Source of the DNA: DASUTB01 sp036374835
Lineage (GTDB): Bacteria; Actinomycetota; Actinomycetes; Jiangellales; Jiangellaceae
Reading direction: 5' to 3'
Length of the DNA: 7,471 bases
Assembly (NCBI GenBank): GCA_036374835.1
Contig: DASUTB010000013.1
Location: 1-7,471 of the forward strand
The notes beneath the pieces are model-generated. The model worked only from the letters and a program-made list of their open reading frames with translations. It did not search any database and had not been told where the DNA came from. Both the position numbers and the translations under genes were made by a program. This document shows positions 1 to 6,046 of the stretch, in pieces (position 1 is the stretch's first letter; each line of letters begins with the position of its first letter).

Positions 1-1268
1 AGACCGCAGCGCTGCGCGAGGCCGGGCAGCGCCGTAGCCAGGCGCAGGACCGGCTCAGAGGGCTGCTGCCGCCGATGCCGGACGCGCTGCGGGCCGAGAT
101 CGGCGTCGAGCCCGATGGCCGGCCCGATGTCGTTAAGGCATGGCAGGACGCGTCCGCGGTCGACGTCAAGGACATCGACGGCCCGCCGCGCTTCGCGCAG
201 GCGTACGAGCGGCTGGACGCGGCGCTGGCGCGGCTGCGCGCATCGGCCGGCGTCGAACTGCAGCGCCGGGAGGACCGGTGGGCGCCGCTGGCGACGAGGT
301 TGGCCGGCACGGTCGCGGCGCTGCGTAGGGCCGATGAGTGCGATGCCCAACTGGCCGTGGCGCAGGACGCGGCCAGCTGGCTCAAGGATCACGCGAACGA
401 GCTGCGCAACGAGCGGTTACGCCCGGTCGCTGCGCTGGCCAAGCAGATCTGGGCGCTGCTGCGTCAGGAGAGCAACGTGGATCTCGGCGGCATCGAGCTG
501 ACCGGGTCGAAGACACAGCGCCGGGTGGTACTTCCGGCCGAGGTGGACGGGCAGGACGCCGGTGGCGCGCTGACCGTGATGAGCCAAGGGGAGTTGCACG
601 CGTTGGCGCTGGCGTTGTTCCTGCCGCGGGCGACGCTGCCGGCGAGTCCGTTCGGTTTCGTCGTGATCGACGATCCGGTACAGGCGATGGATCCGGCGAA
701 GGTGGACGGCCTGGCCCGGGTGCTGGAGCAGATCGGCACGACCCATCAGGTGATCGTGTTCACCCACGACGACCGGCTGCCCGAGTCGGTGCGGCGGCTG
801 GGAATCGACGCCCGGATTCTGCAGGTGTTCCGGGACGCGGGTTCCCGCGTCGAAGTCACAACCGCGTCCGATCCGACGTCCCGGTACTTCGATGAGGCGC
901 ACGCCGTCGCGCGGGACAAGGGCACCGACGAGGTCGTGTGGCGACGGGTGATCCCGCTGCTGTGCCGGATGGCCGTCGAAAGCGCCTGCCGGGATCTCGT
1001 CATGGCCCGCCGCTACGGTCGCGGCGAATCGCGCGACGCGGTCGAGACGTTGTGGGAGGACGCGCAGACCGCGCGGCAGCGGATCGCACTGGCGGTGCGG
1101 GATGATCTCGAGGCCGACGTAGGTGGTTGGCTCAACGGGCGGGACCGTCGCCGAGCGGCGATGGCGGTCGTCGGATCGTCCAGCCATGCCGGGCTCGACC
1201 GGAACCCGATCGGCGCGATCCGCGACGTCGAAGTCCTGGTCAGCGACATCCGAGCCGTGGCGTCATGA
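1..1268 (+). CDS. SMC/Rad50-like ABC-class ATPase, C-terminal part (5' end outside window)
   Basis: The frame is open from position 3 with no stop, so the gene begins upstream; the first in-frame ATG (75) is only internal. Seen: an Arg/Ala/Glu-rich helical stretch likely to be the second arm of a coiled coil (about 75-480); an ABC signature-like motif MSQGELHALALAL (579-617); a Walker B strand FGFVVIDDPVQAMDP (651-695) with Asp-Asp where many relatives have Asp-Glu; and an H-loop VIVFTHDDRL (about 750-780). This order is that of the C-terminal half of SMC/RecN/Rad50-type ATPases; the Walker A half must lie upstream. After the ATPase core come about 120 helical residues (880-1265) of unknown function. 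Such proteins bind or remodel DNA or drive defence complexes; which applies here is not visible. It overlaps the next gene by ATGA (1265-1268), implying translational coupling. ATPase class is sure, biological role is not. Confidence 0.85.
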   Translation, partial: TAALREAGQRRSQAQDRLRGLLPPMPDALRAEIGVEPDGRPDVVKAWQDASAVDVKDIDGPPRFAQAYERLDAALARLRASAGVELQRREDRWAPLATRLAGTVAALRRADECDAQLAVAQDAASWLKDHANELRNERLRPVAALAKQIWALLRQESNVDLGGIELTGSKTQRRVVLPAEVDGQDAGGALTVMSQGELHALALALFLPRATLPASPFGFVVIDDPVQAMDPAKVDGLARVLEQIGTTHQVIVFTHDDRLPESVRRLGIDARILQVFRDAGSRVEVTTASDPTSRYFDEAHAVARDKGTDEVVWRRVIPLLCRMAVESACRDLVMARRYGRGESRDAVETLWEDAQTARQRIALAVRDDLEADVGGWLNGRDRRRAAMAVVGSSSHAGLDRNPIGAIRDVEVLVSDIRAVAS

Positions 1269-1645
1269 CCGGCTCCAAGACCGCTGCCGCCCTGCTGAAG
1301 CTGGCTGACCTGATCTTGTCAGGGAATATCCGGATGCCGCGCGGCCGCGGTGCGCGGGTGGCGGCGTTGCTTACCCGCACGGCGCTGGAGGAAATCGTGG
1401 ACGCCATGTGTCGCGTCAACGGCCTGAACGTGCCACGCGCCTCCATGCGGGTCAAACTTGCCTGCCTGCGCGCCGTGTCCGCGGACGGCGCCGGCGACGC
1501 GGCGATCGCCTGGTGGGGCCTGAGCCGTGCGTGCCACCAGCACGCCTACGAGATCGCGCCCAGCCATCTCGAGGTGACACACCTGGCCTCGACCGTCCGG
1601 TCGCTGGCAGAAGTCACCATCCGCGAGTCGCCCGGTGCGGCGTAG
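1265..1645 (+). CDS. Small helical protein coupled to the ATPase; possible HEPN-like R-x4-H partner
   Basis: This is a 126-residue protein. The ATG at 1265 is chosen because it overlaps the stop of the ATPase gene (ATGA), the usual mark of translational coupling; the frame is open further upstream but only as a shadow of the ATPase. I do not recognise a named family. The sequence is predicted mostly helical, with an N-terminal Arg/Lys-rich patch (MPRGRGARVAALL), a middle helix RTALEEIVDAM, and a C-terminal segment GLSRACHQHAYEIAPSHLEV at about 1519-1578. RACHQH fits the R-x4-6-H motif of HEPN ribonucleases and the size suits a single HEPN-like bundle, but the polar residue often found right after the Arg is Ala here. 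There is no signal peptide or membrane segment. It most likely works with the ATPase as effector or regulator. The HEPN assignment is inference. Confidence 0.75.
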   Translation: MTGSKTAAALLKLADLILSGNIRMPRGRGARVAALLTRTALEEIVDAMCRVNGLNVPRASMRVKLACLRAVSADGAGDAAIAWWGLSRACHQHAYEIAPSHLEVTHLASTVRSLAEVTIRESPGAA

Positions 1646-1697
1646 ATCATCCCGACCGCTGCCGCTGGCATCCTGACCGTCGTGGACTACTACGCCG

Positions 1698-2300
1698 ATG
1701 CGGCGAGTCGCCGAGTTCTGCAAGGTGTTCGATCTCGAAACCGCGGCCGGACGCCCCGAGCTGGCGGAGCACCGACGGACGCTGCTGAACGAAGATGCCG
1801 GCGAAGCCGGAGAGGCATTGGCGACCCTTGCGGAGGCCCTGCGAACCGGCGATGACCCGGTCACGGCGTACCAGGCAGTAGCCGAGGAGCTGGCCGATGT
1901 CCTATACGTCACGTACGGCACCGCGGACACGCTGAGGATCGACCTACCGGCCGTCTTCGTCGAGATCCATCGGTCCAACATGAGCAAGCGGGACGCGGAC
2001 GGCCGAGTCCTGCGCCGAGCCGACGGCAAGGTGCTCAAGGGCCCCCCGGATACCGGCCGCTGGCCCTTGACGACATCGTCGAATGACCGACGGCCGAGCT
2101 TCACGTCGTGGATGCGCCACCCGCCGCGCGGCGGAACCTCGTCGCGAGGCGATCGAACGCCACCGCGAGCTCGTCTCCGTCGATCACCTCGATGTCGACG
2201 TCGAGCTGTGTCATCCACAGCGCGAGCCGGTCTGGGTCGTCGGAACCCAGCTCGACACGGCACGTGGACTCGTCGACCACCTCGATGTCGATTGGGATGA
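1698..2300 (+). CDS. MazG-like nucleotide pyrophosphohydrolase, C-terminus frameshifted
   Basis: Residues 1-115 match the all-alpha NTP/phosphoribosyl-ATP pyrophosphohydrolase (MazG/HisE-like) superfamily, which removes pyrophosphate from nucleotides. Seen: acidic metal-binding helices NEDAGEAGEAL (E32, E36, E39) and EELADVLY (E63, E64, D67), then HRSNMSKRDADG and the closing ADGKVLKGP typical of the family. After that the literal frame runs on for about 85 Arg/Pro-rich residues to 2300, overlapping the opposite-strand regulator by 200 bases. A shift in the C-run 2042-2047 restores GYRPLALDDIVE and a stop at 2084-2086, 14 bases short of the regulator, so the natural end is almost surely 2086. 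All catalytic acids lie before the lesion, so activity may survive. The ATG at 1698 has no clear Shine-Dalgarno, but an in-frame stop at 1674-1676 limits the alternatives. Confidence 0.8.
   Translation: MRRVAEFCKVFDLETAAGRPELAEHRRTLLNEDAGEAGEALATLAEALRTGDDPVTAYQAVAEELADVLYVTYGTADTLRIDLPAVFVEIHRSNMSKRDADGRVLRRADGKVLKGPPDTGRWPLTTSSNDRRPSFTSWMRHPPRGGTSSRGDRTPPRARLRRSPRCRRRAVSSTARAGLGRRNPARHGTWTRRPPRCRLG
2042..2047 (+). other. Six-C run at the probable frameshift in the MazG-like gene
   Basis: The six C bases lie inside the codons for GKVLKGP. Adding one C, or removing two, moves the reading into the frame that ends GYRPLALDDIVE-stop at 2086. The cause may be a homopolymer sequencing error, a true indel or slippage. 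Confidence 0.7.
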
Positions 2301-3063
2301 GGATCTTCGCGGCGACCTCGGCGGCAGGAGCATGCACGAGTACCCGGGCGCGGTACGTCCAGGCCGCCCTGCTGACGCGTCGGACGACGTACTCGACAAC
2401 CTTGTCCTCCGGGATCACGCGCGGCCGGAACCGCGCACCCGTCGGTGCGTGCGGAACCATGCGGTCGACACGGAAGACCCGCCAGTCGTCACGGTGGAGA
2501 TCCCACGCGAGCAGGTACCAGAGCGGTCCCCAGCTCACCAGCCGTTGCGGTTCGGTGTGGCGCGCCGCTTCGCTGCCCCCGGGCTTCGTGTACCCGAACC
2601 GGAGCCGTTCGTGGCCGCGGATCGCGGCGGCGACCGCGCCGAGCACCGAGAGATCGAGCGGCGGTCTAGCCCCAGGTACGACGCTTGTCGCCTCGCGTAC
2701 CGCCTCGACGCGCCGACGCAGGCGCGAGGGCAGCACCTGCTCCAGCTTCGCGAGCGCGGTGAGCGATGTCTCCTCGACGCCGAGCCTCTGGGTCGCGACC
2801 GTACCCAGTCCGACCGCGACGGCGACGGCCTCGTCGTCGTCGAGCAGCAGTGGGGGCATCGCCGACCCGGCGACCAGCCGGTACCCGCCCGCGACGCCGG
2901 GGCGCGCGTCCACGGGATAGCCGAGCGACCGCAGCTTGCCGATGTCGGCGCGCACAGTCCTCGTGCTCACATCGAGCCGGCCGGCGAGCTCGGAACTCGT
3001 CCAGTCGCGCTTGAGCTGGAGCAACGACAGCAGTTCGAGCAGGCGGGCCGAGGTCTCCAACAT
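2101..3063 (-). CDS. HTH-WYL domain transcriptional regulator (YafY/DeoR-like)
   Basis: This is a 320-residue protein when started at the ATG of 3063 (MLETSARLLELLSLLQ), preferred over the ATG at 3075 because the family usually begins here and GAGAG lies just upstream. Order: N-terminal winged helix-turn-helix of the HTH_11 type (about 1-60; SSELAGRLDVSTRTVRADI and the wing GYPVDARPGVAGGYRL), a linker, the WYL domain (about 130-210; WGPLWYLLAWDLHRDDWR carries the W-Y-L triad, followed by FRVDRM), and a C-terminal WCX-like part (about 225-310). WYL domains sense nucleic acid or small ligands; the ligand is unknown here. It is divergent from the epoxide hydrolase with overlapping promoters, so that gene, and probably its own expression, is the likely target. 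Length and domains are complete. It belongs to the same broad class as PafB/PafC but is not evidently either one. Confidence 0.9.
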   Translation of the reverse strand: MLETSARLLELLSLLQLKRDWTSSELAGRLDVSTRTVRADIGKLRSLGYPVDARPGVAGGYRLVAGSAMPPLLLDDDEAVAVAVGLGTVATQRLGVEETSLTALAKLEQVLPSRLRRRVEAVREATSVVPGARPPLDLSVLGAVAAAIRGHERLRFGYTKPGGSEAARHTEPQRLVSWGPLWYLLAWDLHRDDWRVFRVDRMVPHAPTGARFRPRVIPEDKVVEYVVRRVSRAAWTYRARVLVHAPAAEVAAKILIPIDIEVVDESTCRVELGSDDPDRLALWMTQLDVDIEVIDGDELAVAFDRLATRFRRAAGGASTT

Positions 3064-3084
3064 GCTCTCAATCATTCCAGCAAT

Positions 3085-3105
3085 TGCGGAAGCTAACCTG
3101 CCGCA
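3085..3105. promoter_or_regulatory. Overlapping divergent promoters inside an inverted repeat, likely WYL operator
   Basis: TGCGG (3085-3089) and CCGCA (3101-3105) form an inverted repeat with an 11-base spacer. The spacer holds two back-to-back -10 boxes of the actinobacterial TAnnnT type: TAACCT on plus (3094-3099) toward the epoxide hydrolase and TAGCTT on minus (3095-3090) toward the WYL regulator, sharing the central TA. One bound dimer would block both. No convincing -35 was seen. Assignment to the WYL regulator is inferred from position. Confidence 0.5.
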
Positions 3106-3126
3106 TTACCTGAGAACGTGGATGTC

Positions 3127-4272
3127 ATGAACGAAAACAACGCACTCACACCGTTCCGCATCGACATCCCGCAGGCCGACGTCGACGACCTGCGCAACCG
3201 GCTGGCGCACACGCGCTGGCCGATCCCCGTGCCGGGCCGAGACGATCGCACCGACTTCAGCCGCGGCATCCCGCTGGTGTACCTGAAGGAGCTCGCCGAG
3301 TACTGGCGCGACGGGTTCGACTGGCGTGCGCAGGAGGCGAAGCTCAACGAGTACGAACAGGTCACGACGGTCGTCGACGGCCAGACATTCCACGTCGTCC
3401 ACGTGCGATCGGCGAACCCGGAGGCCATCCCGCTGATCCTGAACCACGGCTGGCCGAGCTCGTTCGTCGACTACCAGCGACTCATCCCGCTGCTGACCGA
3501 CGAGTTCCACGTGATCATCCCGTCGCTGCCCGGCTTCGGGTTCTCCACCCCGCTGTCCGGGACCGGCTGGGAGCTGGCGCGGACGACGGAGGCCTATGCC
3601 GAGATCATGACGCGTCTCGGCTACGAGAGGTTCGCGGCCCACGGCACCGACATCGGTGCGGGCACCACCGGCCGCCTCGCGGCGGTCTACCCGGAGCGCG
3701 TCATCGGCACGCACCTCGGCAGCGACCGACCGTTGCTCGGGTTGCTCGGCGACAAGTTCCCCTACCCCGACGGCCTGTCCGACGACGAGATCGCCCAGAT
3801 CGAGGCAGTGCGTACCGAGCATGCGGCCGAACGCGGGTATCTCGAGATGCAGGACCACCGTCCCGACACGATCGGCGCGGCGCTCACCGACTCGCCGGTC
3901 GGTCAGCTCGCGTGGATCGCCGAGAAGTTCAAGACCAGGACCGGTGGCGCCTACCGGACGCCGGACGAGACGGTCGACCGCGACCAGCTCCTCACGAACA
4001 TCAGCCTGTACTGGTTCACCCGCAGCGGCGCGTCGAGCGCGCAGTTCTACTACGAGTCCGAGCACTCCGGACTCGACTTGGTCATGGTGGCCCCCGGCGT
4101 GCCGTCCGGATGGGCCGTGTTCGACACCCATCCGCTCATACGCCGCGTGATGGACCCGTGGAAGGCGATCGGCCACTGGAGCGAGTTCACCGAGGGTGGT
4201 CATTTCCCCGCGATGGAGGAGCCGAAGCTGCTCGCGGACGACATCCGCACCTTCTTCCGCGGCATTTCCTGA
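3127..4272 (+). CDS. Epoxide hydrolase, EHN domain plus alpha/beta-hydrolase fold
   Basis: This is a 381-residue soluble enzyme of the microsomal-type epoxide hydrolase family, which opens epoxides to diols through a covalent Asp ester. The N-terminal EHN domain spans about residues 10-110 (FRIDIPQADVDDLRNRLAHT), followed by the hydrolase core. Seen: oxyanion motif H107-G-W-P, nucleophile elbow HGTDIG with D175, family signature DSPVGQLAWIAEKF, and catalytic His H359 in GGHFPAMEEP. Candidate epoxide-activating tyrosines are Y238 (GYLEMQ) and Y308 (FYYES). The relay acid is less clear: relatives carry FPxE, while here it reads F332-D-T-H, so D333 may serve. The ATG at 3127 is preferred; GTG at 3118, in frame and three codons upstream, is possible. 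It is divergent from the WYL regulator and ends 7 bases from the methyltransferase remnant on the other strand. The physiological substrate is unknown. Confidence 0.93.
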   Translation: MNENNALTPFRIDIPQADVDDLRNRLAHTRWPIPVPGRDDRTDFSRGIPLVYLKELAEYWRDGFDWRAQEAKLNEYEQVTTVVDGQTFHVVHVRSANPEAIPLILNHGWPSSFVDYQRLIPLLTDEFHVIIPSLPGFGFSTPLSGTGWELARTTEAYAEIMTRLGYERFAAHGTDIGAGTTGRLAAVYPERVIGTHLGSDRPLLGLLGDKFPYPDGLSDDEIAQIEAVRTEHAAERGYLEMQDHRPDTIGAALTDSPVGQLAWIAEKFKTRTGGAYRTPDETVDRDQLLTNISLYWFTRSGASSAQFYYESEHSGLDLVMVAPGVPSGWAVFDTHPLIRRVMDPWKAIGHWSEFTEGGHFPAMEEPKLLADDIRTFFRGIS

Positions 4273-4279
4273 CCCCGCG

Positions 4280-4756
4280 TCAGGGCCGGCGGGCCACGAA
4301 GACCCACTCAAGGCCCGGCCGGTCCGGCGCGTCCACGACCTCGTCGACCTCAAACCCGGCGGCGTTCAGCGACGCCTCGATCTCGTCCCGCCCGTACAAC
4401 CGCAGGATCGAGACCGACGTGACCACCTCGCCGTCGGGCAGGATGCCGGGCGGGAAGCGGTAGGACCGCTGGAAGGTGACCAGCGCGAGCGCGACCTTCA
4501 GGAGGTCGCTCCGCATCTCGACCTGTCCGACGCCAGGACGTTGCGGCGTGCCGATCTCCGCTCGCGGGCCCACCCGAGCCAGGCCTACCGGGCCGGCCTC
4601 CGGGCCTTAAAACAAGAACGAGCCGCCGGACCGGAGCGCTCCCATGACCGTCGCGAACGCCTCCGCCCATTCGGCGTCGGTGCGGAACACCTGCGCGACG
4701 TCGCCACCGACGCTCTGAACTGGATCACACAGCGCTGACCACCTCCGAAACACGCC
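4280..4756 (-). pseudogene. Decayed SAM-dependent class I methyltransferase
   Basis: Read on the minus strand in one frame, the segment gives GGDVAQVFRTDAEWAEAF (about 4710-4657), then TVMGALRSGGSFLF, a TAA stop (4609-4607), then LALVTFQRSYRF, DGEVVTSVSILRL and YGRDEIEASLNAAGFEVDEV, ending in WVFVARRP at 4280. The blocks have the order and spacing of the C-terminal two-thirds of small class I methyltransferases, where LRPGG-(h)-h-F-E is followed by a TFRxxY strand and a DEIEASL-AGF ending. The TAA falls where the family usually has Glu after F, so a single GAA-to-TAA change would explain it. The N-terminal SAM-binding motif (E/D-x-G-x-G) is absent; the frame is closed upstream by TAG (4759-4757). 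A residual ORF from GTG 4573 could still be translated but lacks the catalytic core. Confidence 0.75.
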
Positions 4757-4858
4757 CTAAGTGTCGGTCAGGCGTCGAGCGCGTCGGCGCCGATTGAGCA
4801 TCGAGGTGGAGCCCGCGTCTGTAACGCGATTCGACGATGTTGCGATCAACCCCCGTCG
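4757..4858. other. Gene-free gap beside the methyltransferase remnant
   Basis: About 100 bases between the methyltransferase remnant and the end of the 125-residue gene. No start, Shine-Dalgarno, strong hairpin or methyltransferase N-terminal motif was recognised on either strand. It is probably what is left of the deleted or scrambled 5' part of the methyltransferase gene. Confidence 0.4.
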
Positions 4859-5236
4859 TCACTCAATCCACCGGGCAGCCGCCTCGTAGGTGGTTGCCGG
4901 GGTGCTGTTGAAGGCAATCGCCGCATCGGGTGCGTGTCGCCGAACGAGGTTGATGACCTGCTCGAGTAGTTCAACTTGATCGTCTGAGTGCCGCAGGCCA
5001 CCGCCGACGACGACGCACTCCCACGGACGGACCTGCAACGCATCGCCGACGAGCGCTTCCACATCGTCGCTCCCGTCGAGACCGATCAGGCAGGTCTGGA
5101 CGCCGACACCGTGCATGGCGAACTTGGCCAGTCCGGCCTCGATCGCCTCAGCCGCCGGCTCGGGGTCCCACGGCCCGGGCACCCGGTACGGATCAAGCCC
5201 GATGACGAGGACGCGGAGTGAATCACTGGTGTCCAC
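4859..5236 (-). CDS. Conserved actinobacterial protein of unknown function (125 residues)
   Basis: I recognise the pattern as a common actinobacterial hypothetical protein but know no function. Seen: an N-terminal strand and loop LRVLVIGLDPYRVPGPWDPE, a helix AAEAIEAGLAKFAMHG, a second strand VQTCLIGLDGSDD, a third strand WECVVVGGGLR, a helix VELLEQVINLVRRHAP, and the strand AIAFNSTPATT, ending EAAARWIE. The alternating strands and helices with glycine-rich turns suggest a small Rossmann- or flavodoxin-like alpha/beta fold. There is no signal peptide or membrane segment, so it is likely cytosolic. The start is GTG at 5236; a TATCGT -10 box (5248-5243 on minus) lies 6 bases before it, fitting a leaderless mRNA. 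It is divergent from the GNAT gene across a 98-base gap. Confidence 0.8.
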   Translation of the reverse strand: MDTSDSLRVLVIGLDPYRVPGPWDPEPAAEAIEAGLAKFAMHGVGVQTCLIGLDGSDDVEALVGDALQVRPWECVVVGGGLRHSDDQVELLEQVINLVRRHAPDAAIAFNSTPATTYEAAARWIE

Positions 5237-5242
5237 GCCTGG

Positions 5243-5248
5243 ACGATA
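5243..5248 (-). promoter_or_regulatory. -10 box TATCGT of the 125-residue protein gene
   Basis: TATCGT on the minus strand matches TAnnnT. The expected transcription start, about 7 bases on, coincides with the GTG at 5236, predicting a leaderless transcript. No clear -35 was found at normal spacing. Confidence 0.4.
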
Positions 5249-5305
5249 CCGGTCTCGGCGTCACACGGTGATCGCGGCGGGCAGGCCATCGCTGCGCGCT
5301 CGTGA

Positions 5306-5328
5306 CTGTCGGCGCCGACAGCTAGCGT
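5306..5328 (+). promoter_or_regulatory. PafBC-type (RecA-NDp) DNA-damage promoter of the GNAT gene
   Basis: CTGTCGGCG (5306-5314), eight bases, then TAGCGT (5323-5328) matches the known actinobacterial consensus TTGTCRGTG-N8-TAnnnT at all but two fixed positions, with exact spacing. The first 16 bases (5306-5321) are a perfect palindrome, CTGTCGGCGCCGACAG. The predicted transcription start is about 5335, the first base of the GTG start, so the message should be leaderless. PafBC control is inferred from the motif. Confidence 0.65.
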
Positions 5329-5334
5329 TGCCGT

Positions 5335-5913
5335 GTGAGCCTTGAGGTGAAGCCCGCGACGGCGGAACGGTTCGAGGACGTCGCGACCATGCTCGGTCCG
5401 AAGAACCCCGACTCGTCGGTGTGTTGGTGTCTGAGCCATCGGATCGACTCGAAGACCAACCGGGAACTCGTCGGGCCTGCGCGGGGCGAATACGTCAAGA
5501 AGCTGTGCGCGCGACCGGTCGCGCCGGGCGTCCTGGCCTATGAGGACGGTGAGGTGGTCGGGTGGGCCGCCGTCGCGCCTCGGGCGGAGCTCCCGTTCGC
5601 TCGGTCGAGGAAGATCCCGCACGTCGACGACCTGCCGGTCTGGACGGTGTGGTGCATCCGGGTGCGACCCGGCTACCGGGGCAAGGGAATCTCTCACGTG
5701 CTGCTCGACGGCGCCGTCGAGTACGCGCGGTCGCAGGGCGCGCCCGCAATTGAGGGCTATCCGGTGGACAACAAAGGGCAGAAGGTCGATCGGACGATGG
5801 CCTACGTCGGCACCCGCGCACTCTTCGAAAGAGCCGGCTTCACCAAGGCCGCAGATACGCAGTCGGTCTCCGGCGGCTTTCCCCGTGTGCTCATGCGATT
5901 GAATCTGACGTGA
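5335..5913 (+). CDS. GNAT-family N-acetyltransferase
   Basis: This is a 192-residue enzyme expected to move an acetyl group from acetyl-CoA to an amine; the acceptor is unknown. Seen: a CWCLSHR cysteine block (30-36) typical of one actinobacterial GNAT subgroup, strand VLAYEDGEVVGWAAVAPR (66-83), motif A CIRVRPGYRGKGISHVLL (107-124) with the acetyl-CoA pyrophosphate loop R115-G-K-G-I-S, and the late motif TRALFERAGF (160-169) before the last strand VLMRLNL. Length is normal and the domain complete. The GTG at 5335 is chosen because it sits at the predicted transcription start of the PafBC-like promoter and leaves a full first strand (LEVKPATAERFEDVATML); no Shine-Dalgarno is present, as expected for a leaderless gene. 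If the promoter is correct, this enzyme is induced by DNA damage. Confidence 0.92.
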   Translation: MSLEVKPATAERFEDVATMLGPKNPDSSVCWCLSHRIDSKTNRELVGPARGEYVKKLCARPVAPGVLAYEDGEVVGWAAVAPRAELPFARSRKIPHVDDLPVWTVWCIRVRPGYRGKGISHVLLDGAVEYARSQGAPAIEGYPVDNKGQKVDRTMAYVGTRALFERAGFTKAADTQSVSGGFPRVLMRLNLT

Positions 5914-6013
5914 TCCGGGACGGTCCGCTCCGGTACGCTGCTGTCAGCGTCGCGTGCCGGTGGCAGGCAGTGTCAGGCATGGAGGCGCCGGACTACGAAG
6001 GAGCACGACGAGG
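5914..6013 (+). promoter_or_regulatory. Upstream region of the hemerythrin gene: possible -10 and Shine-Dalgarno
   Basis: TACGCT (5934-5939) fits a TAnnnT -10 box and AAGGAG (5998-6003) is a good Shine-Dalgarno, 10 bases before an ATG at 6014. The leader would be about 65 bases. No riboswitch-like or terminator structure was recognised. Confidence 0.4.
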
Positions 6014-6046
6014 ATGACGTCGTACCCTTCGCCCTCCCGTGTCTGA
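6014..6046 (+). other. Ten-codon ORF overlapping the hemerythrin start
   Basis: The ATG at 6014, served by AAGGAG, encodes MTSYPSPSRV and stops at TGA 6044-6046, overlapping the GTG (6039) of the next gene in another frame. Either it is a leader peptide giving coupled translation, or it is the true N-terminus of the hemerythrin protein cut off by an indel near 6041-6046. Confidence 0.5.

Noticed and set aside
417..1187. Minus-strand ORF of 256 codons opposite the ATPase
   Set aside because: It has a low-complexity Arg/Pro/His composition and lies over the Walker B and signature motifs of the true gene.
1682..1697. GTG at 1682 as an earlier start for the MazG-like gene
   Set aside because: It reads VDYYADAASRR in another frame and would need a frameshift to join the MazG domain; the ATG at 1698 is in frame and leaves a complete domain.
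2083..3096. Long plus-strand ORF of 337 codons opposite the WYL regulator
   Set aside because: It is an Arg/Pro/Asp-rich antisense shadow of a clearly recognisable WYL protein and has no domain of its own.
3106..4353. Long minus-strand ORF of 415 codons opposite the epoxide hydrolase
   Set aside because: It is a typical high-GC antisense shadow; the opposite strand carries an intact hydrolase with all main motifs.
5941..5963. A second PafBC-like motif, CTGTCAGCG, upstream of the hemerythrin gene
   Set aside because: At the required eight-base spacing the next hexamer is CGGTGG, not TAnnnT.
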